Assembly (NCBI GenBank): GCA_000719025.1
Contig: JODP01000007.1
Coordinates: 283,061-347,060, forward strand
Length of the DNA stretch: 64,000 nt
Direction of reading: 5' to 3'
From: Kineosporia aurantiaca JCM 3230
GTDB lineage: Bacteria > Actinomycetota > Actinomycetes > Actinomycetales > Kineosporiaceae
The stretch's first letter is position 1, and every line of letters begins with the position of its first letter. Below the pieces are notes generated by a model, which was not told the origin of the DNA, ran no database searches, and saw nothing but the letters and a program-made list of their open reading frames with translations. The position numbers and the translations under genes were made by a program. Shown one piece after another: positions 32,143 through 39,600 of this stretch.

Positions 32143-32820
32143 GTGACCTTCGCACCTCCAGCTGTTCCTACCTACAAGCTGCGCCGGGGCCGGATGGGTG
32201 CGCAGCGGCGCGACGCTCTGGACTCCCACTTGGCCCGGCTCGGAGTTCCTTTGGGCGAAGGGACGCTCGACCTGGGGGAGTTGTTCGGGCCGGGGACGCC
32301 GGTGGTCCTGGAGATCGGATTCGGTTCCGGGCGCAGCACGATCAGCATGGCCGCGGCCGATCCGGCGACCGGCGTCCTGGCGGCGGACGTGCACGTGCCC
32401 GGGGTGGGCAATCTGGTGCTGAAGCTGGCCGAGAGCGGTCTGGAGAACGTCCGGGTGCTGAACGGGGACGGTGAGCAGCTCCTGCGGGACCGGATCCCGC
32501 CTGCCTCCCTGGCCGGGGTGCGGGTGTTCTTCCCCGATCCCTGGCCGAAGGCCCGGCACCACAAGCGCCGGCTGATCACGCCCCGGTTCGCCGCCCTGGT
32601 GGCCGAACGCCTGGTGCCCGGGGGCCTGCTGCACTGCGCAACCGACTGGGAGCCCTACGCCGAGCAGATGGCCGAGGTGCTCTCGGCCGAGCCCGGTCTG
32701 GTGCTGGAGAACGGCGGCGCGGTGGAGCGACCGGAGTGGCGCCCGGTGACCCGTTACGAGGAACGCGGCCTCGCGCAGGGCCACCGGGTGGCGGACTTCC
32801 TGGCCTACCGGCGTCCCTGA
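32143..32820 (+). CDS. trmB: tRNA (guanine-N7)-methyltransferase
   Basis: A 225-residue TrmB, which makes m7G46 in the variable loop of tRNAs using AdoMet. The AdoMet motif 'VLEIGFGSGRSTISMAAADP' and the diagnostic 'VFFPDPWPKARHHKRRLITPRF' (the DPWPK...HxKRR substrate motif) are present, and the C-terminal 'TRYEERGLAQGHRVADF' matches the family's end. GTG start 11 bases after the MerR stop. A housekeeping gene; no partner methyltransferase is adjacent. Confidence 0.95.
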   Translation: MTFAPPAVPTYKLRRGRMGAQRRDALDSHLARLGVPLGEGTLDLGELFGPGTPVVLEIGFGSGRSTISMAAADPATGVLAADVHVPGVGNLVLKLAESGLENVRVLNGDGEQLLRDRIPPASLAGVRVFFPDPWPKARHHKRRLITPRFAALVAERLVPGGLLHCATDWEPYAEQMAEVLSAEPGLVLENGGAVERPEWRPVTRYEERGLAQGHRVADFLAYRRP

Positions 32821-32848
32821 ACTCCGGAAATCGAAGGCCGGTCGGCCG

Positions 32849-34453
32849 TTACGGGATGACGCCGGTGTCCGTCGTGGTCGTCGGGCTGTCCGGGCCGGTG
32901 GTCGTGGTGCCCGGATCCGTGGTCGGGCTGTCCGGGCCGGTGGTCGTGGTGCCCGGGTCGGTGGTCGGGTCGTCCGGGTCGGTCGTCGGATCGCCCGGAT
33001 CGGTGGTGCCGCCCCCGCCCCCGCCGCCCCCGGTGGTGCTCGGCTTCGTCGTCGGGGCGCCCGGCTTGCTCGTGGTGCCGGCGGTCGGTGACTTCGTCGT
33101 GGTGGGCTTCGGCCCGGTGGTGCGGCTCGGGGAGATCGTGACCGCGGTGCCGTCGTTGCCCGGGATGATCACCGTGCCGTTGTCGAGCGTGACCCGGCGG
33201 CCGGTGGAGGGCACGCTGGACGGGCTGCCGACGCCGCCCGCCTTGATCTTGGACGGGTCAGCGACCGCCGCGGCGCCGGTGGCCGACGGGCTGGGGTTGT
33301 TCGAACCGGAGATGTTGGCGGTCGGGGCCTCCGGCTTGCCCTTCTGGGTCAGCATCACCACCCCGCCGACGATCAGGGCGACCAGCAGCGCGGCCCCGGC
33401 CGCGGCCTGGACCGCTGAGGGGGAGCGCCGCCGGGCCGTCGGGACCTTGCCGGTGGACAGCGCCTGGGGCTGGATGATCGGGTTGCCGCGGGAGGCGGTG
33501 GCGATGGCCACCTGGTCCATCAGCGCGTCGTAGGCGCTCGGGCCGCCGGCGTAGGCCGCCGCCGACAGGCCGCCCGTGGTCAGGGCGGTGGCGCCGGTCG
33601 TGACCCCGGTCGGCGGGGTGCCGCTGCGGGGCAGGCGGATCACCGGCTGACCGGAACGCGCTGCCATGGCCACGTGCTTGGCGTTCGGCCGGTCTTCCGG
33701 GGCCTTCTCCAGACAGGCGTCGATCAGGTCGCGCAGCGGCGCGGAGGTGATCGGCGACATGTCCACCGCGGCGTGCACGGTGCGGTAGAGCATGGCGGTG
33801 GCCGGGCCGGTGCCGAAGGCGGGCTCGCCGGTGGCCGCGTAGTACAGCAGCGCGCCGAGCGAGAAGATGTCGGTGGCCGGGCCGACCCCCTTGGTGCCGA
33901 CGGCCTGCTCGGGCGACATGTAGGCGGCCGAGCCGGTGATCTTGCCGGTGCTGGTCACCGTGCTGGCCTCGGCGGCGCGGGCGATGCCGAAGTCGATCAC
34001 TCGCGGGCCGCGCGGCGACAGCAGGATGTTCGAGGGCTTGAGGTCGCGGTGGATGACGCCCGCCCGGTGGATCTCGGTGAGCGCGTCGGCCACCCCGGCG
34101 GCCAGGTCGAGGACCGCCTCGGGGGCCAGGGGACCGTCGGCCTCCACGGTCTGCAGCAGGTTGCGGCCGGGCACGAACTCGGTCGCCATCCAGGGCAGCC
34201 GCGCGTCGGGATCGGCGGTCAGCACCTCGGCGGTGTACGTTCCCGAGATCCGGCTCGCGGCCTCGACCTCGTGGCCGAACCGGCGGCGGAACTCCGGGTC
34301 GGAGGCCAGATACTCGTGGACGACCTTGATCGCCACCTGGAGGCCGTTGGAGGATTCGCCGAGGTAGACCGTGCCCATCCCGCCGCCGCCGAGACGGCCG
34401 ACGACGCGGAACTCACCGATCTGCTCCGGATCCCCGGGCCGGAGGTCGTACAC
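32849..34453 (-). CDS. PknB-like transmembrane serine/threonine protein kinase
   Basis: A 534-residue kinase. The N-lobe has GGGGMGTVY and the Lys of VAIKVV (residue 43); HRDLKPSNILL, VIDFGIA and SPEQA complete an active kinase core up to about residue 270. A juxtamembrane linker, one transmembrane helix ('AAGAALLVALIVGGVVML', about 350-370) and an extracellular Ser/Thr/Pro-rich tail ending in repeats of TTDPG/TTTTGPDSP follow. No PASTA domains are present, so the sensor is different from PknB. The GTG at 34453 has AGGAG upstream; the open frame could start as early as 34663. Confidence 0.85.
   Translation of the reverse strand: MYDLRPGDPEQIGEFRVVGRLGGGGMGTVYLGESSNGLQVAIKVVHEYLASDPEFRRRFGHEVEAASRISGTYTAEVLTADPDARLPWMATEFVPGRNLLQTVEADGPLAPEAVLDLAAGVADALTEIHRAGVIHRDLKPSNILLSPRGPRVIDFGIARAAEASTVTSTGKITGSAAYMSPEQAVGTKGVGPATDIFSLGALLYYAATGEPAFGTGPATAMLYRTVHAAVDMSPITSAPLRDLIDACLEKAPEDRPNAKHVAMAARSGQPVIRLPRSGTPPTGVTTGATALTTGGLSAAAYAGGPSAYDALMDQVAIATASRGNPIIQPQALSTGKVPTARRRSPSAVQAAAGAALLVALIVGGVVMLTQKGKPEAPTANISGSNNPSPSATGAAAVADPSKIKAGGVGSPSSVPSTGRRVTLDNGTVIIPGNDGTAVTISPSRTTGPKPTTTKSPTAGTTSKPGAPTTKPSTTGGGGGGGGTTDPGDPTTDPDDPTTDPGTTTTGPDSPTTDPGTTTTGPDSPTTTTDTGVIP
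32877..33000. repeat. Tandem coding repeats in the kinase tail
   Basis: The 3' end of the kinase gene holds imperfect tandem copies of a 30-54-bp unit built from ccggtggtcgtggtgcccg and gtcgggctgtccggg pieces, encoding the alternating TTDPG, TTTTGPDSP and TTDPDD blocks. Two near-identical 54-bp copies lie at about 32880-32933 and 32922-32975, followed by decayed copies and a Gly8 stretch. Length change between strains by slippage is likely. Confidence 0.75.
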
Positions 34454-34817
34454 GTCGAGTTCTTCTCCTGTGTTCGGCTGATGCCGGTCCAACGGTGACA
34501 AGGGCACACTATCGGGCGGGTCTGACTGTCCGCAGGCGAATAGCCCAGCCTCACACAAACCTGACGCTGCGTTAGGACCTGGCTGACTGTCGCGTTCCCG
34601 TTCCCCCGAATGGGCGGTTCCCCCGTCGTCCATTGGTATCAGGTCCCTGCCCCCGGGTGTCACCTCTGGGTGGACACCGCACCTTTGATGTACACCTCAC
34701 GTCGTACCCGGGAATGCTCCCCCAGGCGGATGTGCTGAAAAGGATCAGCTAGCAGGCTTGTAAGGGCAGGTGGACGGCGTGGGCCGGCCACAGCACGACC
34801 TTGGGGGAAACATCCTG
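34454..34817. other. Intergenic region between divergent kinase and membrane-protein genes
   Basis: This 364-bp gap holds no convincing gene, although the kinase frame stays open to 34663 and the extra 70 residues (Asp, Gly and Pro-rich, with no family likeness) could belong to it. A short inverted repeat GGTGTC (34656-34661) / GACACC (34673-34678) is present. Divergent promoters for both genes must be here, but I could not point to clear -10/-35 pairs. Confidence 0.4.
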
Positions 34818-35438
34818 ATGTCCGAGACCATCGCCGACGGTGGCATAGACGCGCAGCCGTCGAACGCCGAACCGTCGAACGCGGACACCGCGTACGAGTA
34901 CGCCACCGTCCAGGCGCCGCGCCGCTTGGAGTGGGTCTACCGGGACGCATACCGGCACCTGGGCTGGGTGCTGGACGCCTTCGACCCGGAGGGCTGCCGC
35001 AACCCGGCGCTGGTGACTCTGCGGTTCCGCCGGGACCTCGAGGTGACCAACCGCGAGCTCCTGGCCGGGCTGCAGGCGCGCACCGACAACGCGCTGGCCG
35101 TGATCGCCGCCCGTGAGCGGGTGAAGACGTCGCTGGTGCACTCCTCCACCGTGCTGGCCGGGATCGTCGGCGCCGGGGCGATCGCCGTGGGCGTCCTCTC
35201 GGTGAACGACGGTGACCTGCTCACCCCGATCCTGCTGGGCGCCCTCGGGGTGGTGACGTGGCTGATCGGAGTGGTCGGCCGCCGTCGCCTGGCCGAGATC
35301 GCCGCGGCCCGCTTCGGCCTGGCCATCGACCAGGAGTACGCCACGCTGCAGGAGACCGGCGAGCAGGGGGCGCTGCTGCTGGCCGGGACCGGCCCGGACG
35401 AGGGTCTCGGGCTGGTCCCGGGCCAGCTTGCGCGGTAA
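34818..35438 (+). CDS. Two-helix membrane protein of unknown function
   Basis: A 206-residue protein. Residues 1-85 are soluble and acidic then basic, with a conserved-looking helix 'RRLEWVYRDAYRHLGWVLDAF'; two hydrophobic helices follow ('STVLAGIVGAGAIAVGVLSV' and 'PILLGALGVVTWLIGVVG') with a short loop, and a soluble tail of about 50 residues. No signal peptide. The ATG at 34818 has GGGGGAAA ahead of it. Its stop abuts the convergent AKR stop without a gap, so the two transcripts must overlap. Divergent from the PknB-like kinase, of which it might be a target; that is only a positional idea. Confidence 0.7.
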   Translation: MSETIADGGIDAQPSNAEPSNADTAYEYATVQAPRRLEWVYRDAYRHLGWVLDAFDPEGCRNPALVTLRFRRDLEVTNRELLAGLQARTDNALAVIAARERVKTSLVHSSTVLAGIVGAGAIAVGVLSVNDGDLLTPILLGALGVVTWLIGVVGRRRLAEIAAARFGLAIDQEYATLQETGEQGALLLAGTGPDEGLGLVPGQLAR

Positions 35439-36479
35439 CTAGTCGCGCTCGGCGCCGGTCCAGACCTCGGTGGTCTCGTCGGCCTGGTTCAGCACCTCCT
35501 CGATCTGCGCCAGCTCCGCGGCGTCCAGGTCCAGGTTGTCCAGCGCGCCGACGTTCTGCTCCAGCTGCCGGACCGACGAGGCGCCGATCACCAGTGAGGT
35601 GACCCGCTCGTCGCGCAGCGCCCAGGCCAGGGCCAGCTGGGACAGCGACTGACCGCGCTTCTCGCCGATCGCGGCCAGCCGGCGTAGCCGGGCCTGCAGC
35701 TCCTCGGTGATGATCCCGGCGTCCAGGGACTTGCCCTGGGTGGCCCGCGAGCCCTCCGGGATGCCGTTCAGGTACTTGTTGGTCAGCAGACCCTGCTGCA
35801 GGGTGCTGAACCCGATGATCCCGAAGCCCTCGTCCGCGGCCGTGTCGAGCAGGCCGTCGTCCTCGATCCAGCGGTTCAGCATCGAGTACGAGGGCTGGTG
35901 GATCAGCAGCGGCGTGCCCAGCTCCCGCAGCAGCCCGGCCATCGTGCGCGACTCGGCCGAGGTGTAGCTGGAGATCCCCACGTACAGCGCCTTGCCCTGC
36001 TGCACCGCGGTGGCCAGCGCGGAGGCGGTCTCCTCGAGGGGCGTGGTCGGGTCGAAGCGGTGGGAGTAGAAAATGTCCACGTAGTCCAGGCCCATCCGGC
36101 CCAGCGACTGGTCGAGCGAGGACAGCAGGTACTTGCGGCCGCCGCCGCCCTGCCCGTACGGGCCGGCCCACATGTCGTACCCGGCCTTGGTGGAGATCAC
36201 CAGCTCGTCGCGGTACGGCTTGAGGTCGGAGGAGAACAGCCGGCCGGCGTTGATCTCGGCCGAGCCGTAGGGCGGGCCGTAGTTGTTGGCCAGGTCGAAG
36301 TGGGTGATGCCGAGGTCGAACGCCCGCAGCGCGATGTCCCGCTGCACGGTGAACGCCTTGTCGTCCCCGAAGTTGTGCCAGAAGCCCAGGGAGAGCAGCG
36401 GCAGGTCGAGCCCGGAGCGACCCGAACGGCGGTAGCGCATGCTGCCGTCGTAACGGGCGGAATCGGGGCGATACGTCAT
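35439..36479 (-). CDS. Aldo/keto reductase (YghZ/GAP-reductase-like)
   Basis: A 346-residue AKR of the AKR14/Kv-beta-like group (L-glyceraldehyde-3-phosphate reductase, YghZ). The tetrad is visible: Asp and Tyr in FDLANNYG, Lys in STKAGYDM, His in IFYSHRFD. 'YGSAEINAGRLF' and the C-terminal 'SLVIGASSVRQLEQNVGAL' NADPH site also match. The group reduces phosphorylated and methylglyoxal-type aldehydes, a likely detoxification job. ATG at 36479 follows GGAGCGCCAG; a second ATG four codons upstream (36491) is possible. Confidence 0.9.
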   Translation of the reverse strand: MTYRPDSARYDGSMRYRRSGRSGLDLPLLSLGFWHNFGDDKAFTVQRDIALRAFDLGITHFDLANNYGPPYGSAEINAGRLFSSDLKPYRDELVISTKAGYDMWAGPYGQGGGGRKYLLSSLDQSLGRMGLDYVDIFYSHRFDPTTPLEETASALATAVQQGKALYVGISSYTSAESRTMAGLLRELGTPLLIHQPSYSMLNRWIEDDGLLDTAADEGFGIIGFSTLQQGLLTNKYLNGIPEGSRATQGKSLDAGIITEELQARLRRLAAIGEKRGQSLSQLALAWALRDERVTSLVIGASSVRQLEQNVGALDNLDLDAAELAQIEEVLNQADETTEVWTGAERD

Positions 36480-36628
36480 CTGGCGCTCCATCGGTCGAAA
36501 ATGCTTGGCCTGGTTCGGCCGATCACATTCTTACGGGTGCCCGGTCCGGGGCCGGAGCGGGGGCGCAGGGTCACCCGACCGGGTCACCGCCCGGTCAAGT
36601 CGCTGCCCGGGGTGACCGACGAGCAAGC

Positions 36629-39600
36629 GTGAGTCCGGAGCAGAGGGGGGCCCCGCCGTCGGTCGCGGGGGCCGAGCAGGGTGCGGTGGATCAGGCTGCT
36701 GTTCATGCGGTCGGCCCGGCGGCGGTGGCGGTCCCGGTCGCCCTGCCGGGTTTCGAGGTTCTGGCCGAACTCGGTGGGGGAGCCGGCAGCACGGTCTACC
36801 GGGTGCGCCGGGTGGGCGTTCAGGACGAGCAGGAGTACGCCCTGAAGCTGCTGCACCGGGCCCTCGACGGCACGACGGACGATGCCTTGGTGGCGCTGCG
36901 CCGGGAAGCGGCCCTGCTGACCGCAGTCGACCACCCCGGCCTACCCCGAGTGCACGAGGTGGGCCTGGCGGAACGGCGTCCCTACCTGGTGATGGAACTG
37001 GTGCACGGCACCTCCCTGGCAGACGTCCTGTCCCGGGGTTCGCTGTCGGCCGAGCGCGTGGTCGCCCTGACCCTGGACGTGATCGAGCCACTGGCCGCGG
37101 TGCACGCCCGGGGTTTGGTGCATCGTGACCTCAAGCCGCAGAACATCATGGTGCTGCCGGACGGACGCGGTCGGCTGATCGACTTCGGCCTGACCGCCCG
37201 CGAGGGCGAGGACGATGACGAGACCCCGCTTGCGGTGGGCACTCTGGCCTATTCGGCGCCCGAGCAGGCCGGGATGCTCAAGCGCCCGGTGGACGACCGC
37301 TCGGACCTGTACTCGCTCGGCGTGATCATGTTCGAGGCGCTGGCCGGGGTCCTGCCGTTCCAGTCGCTGGACGTCGGGGAACTGCTGCGGGCGCACGCCT
37401 CGCTGCCACCGCCGGACCTGCTCGCCCTGGTGCCCGACACCCCGCCGGAACTGGCCCACGTGGTCGCCACCCTGCTGGCTAAGGACCCGGACGACCGCTA
37501 TCAGGACGGCCGGTCGCTGGCCGCCGACCTGCGGGTGATCGCCGGCAACCAGCCGGGTCCGGTGCGGGCGGACCTGCCCCCGATGTTCGGCCGCCAGCCG
37601 GAACTGGACGCGCTGCTGGCCCGCTGGGCCGAGGTCCGCCGCGGGCACGGGAGCTTCGCCTTCGTCTCCGCCGAGCACGGTCTGGGCCGGACCCGGCTGG
37701 TCCAGGAGTTCGGCGACCTGGTGGAGGAAGCCGGCGGGACGGTTCTGCGCAGCCGGGCCCTGGCGGGCGACCCGGTGCCGTTCGCCGCGTACCGGGCCGC
37801 GTTCACCCATCATCTCGAGCGGCTCTCCCGGTTGCCGCTGGGCGAGCGCTGGGAACGTCAGGCCCGGTTGCGGGCGGCGTTCGACGGCTGGTCGCCCGGC
37901 ATGATCGCCCGGATCGCGCCCGGGCTGGAGGCGCTGCTGAGGCAGGAGAGCGATCCGCGGTCCGAGGTCGGCGCCGCCATCAGGCCGGAGGAGGACGCCG
38001 GCGACGGCTCGTCCGGGCCCACCGGCCCGGACCCGTTGCTCCTGCTGAACGCCGAGCTGGGCCTGGCCGAGGAGCCGAACGACGAGCAGTTCGCCCTGGC
38101 CGTCGCGACGGTGCTGATGGACCTGGCCCGGATCTGCGGAGGGCTGCTGTTCATGGTGGACGACGTGATGGCCGGGGACAGCCACCATCGGCAGGTCATG
38201 CTGCATCTGGCCCGGCAGGTGGGCGAGTTGCCGCTGATGCACCTGGGAACGGGCATGGACGGGGGCCGGATCGAGAAGGCGCTGGAGGAGCCCGAGCTGG
38301 CCGCCTTCGCCGAGCAGATCGGCCCGATGGTCGACCCTCACGTGCGGCTGGAGCCGCTGGACGAGACCTCGATCGGCGCCCAGATCCGGTCCCTGATCCC
38401 CGGGCAGCAACTTCCCGACCAGGCCCTGGAGGCGCTCACCACGCGCAGCAACGGCAACCCGTTCATCGCCCAGGAGTACCTCTGGGCCGTGCTCGACGCC
38501 GGCCTGCTCTGGCCGTCCTGGGGCACCTGGCAGCTGGACCTGGAGAAACTGGACGCGCTGCACCTGCCCCAGGACGCGATGGGCCTGATCCTCAACCGGG
38601 TCCAGCACCTCTCTCCCCAGGCCCGGGCCCTGCTGGTCACCGGGGCGGCGATGGGCGCCGAGGTGCGGGTGGACGTGGTCGCGGCGGTCGAGCAGCGCAG
38701 CACGGCGAGCGTGCACGGGGTGTTCACCGAGGCGGTCCGCCACCGGCTGGTCGAGCCCGGCCAGGAGGGCACGTTCCGGTTCCTGCACAGCCGGATCGCC
38801 GAGGGGCTGCTGGCCGAGCTGCCGCCGGAGCAGGTCCAGGATCGGCACCTGCGGATCGCCCAGGTGCTGGCCGCCCGGCCGCCGGCCGGCCTGGACCAGG
38901 TGGCCGGGCACACCTTCGCCATCGCCCGGCACTACCTGCTGGCGGGGCCCGCCGCCCCGCCCGCGAAGGTGCTGGCCGCGTGCGTGGAAGCCGGCAAGCT
39001 GGCCCTGGAGGAGGCCGCCGCCGAGGAGGCGGTGTCCTTCCTGGAGCACGCGGTGCGCCTGACCCCGCGCCGCTCACCGGACAGCAGCCAGGTCCTGGTG
39101 CTGCTGGGCCGGGCGCTGAAACAGGCCGGGCAGTTCGCGGCTGCCCGGCGCCGCCTGGAGCAGGCCCTGGCCGCCGAGCCCGATCCGCTGGCCCAGGCCG
39201 CGATCCACACCCAGCTGGCCGAGGTGCACCGGGCCGGGTTCCGCAGCGAGGACCTGACCGCGGCGATCGGGGCCGGTTTCGCCGCGATGGGCCGACCGCT
39301 GCCCCGCAGCACCTTCTGGCTGCTGCTGAGCTCGGTCCTGCTGGCCCTGCTGTCGATCCCGCGGCGCTGGCTGCGCCCGGTGCTCGGCGACGCCGCCGGC
39401 GCGGCCCGCAAGAAGGCCCTGACCATGGCCGGGCTGCACGAGGCGGCGATCGTCGGGGCCAGCCTGGGGATGCGGGTGCCGGAGTTCATCGCGCACAACC
39501 TGCGCGGCCTGTACTGGGCGGCCCGGCTCGGCCACGGCCGCCGGTTCGTCGTGGCCCAGGCCAACATGGGCGTGCTGTTCGCCGCGCTCGGCCTGAACCG

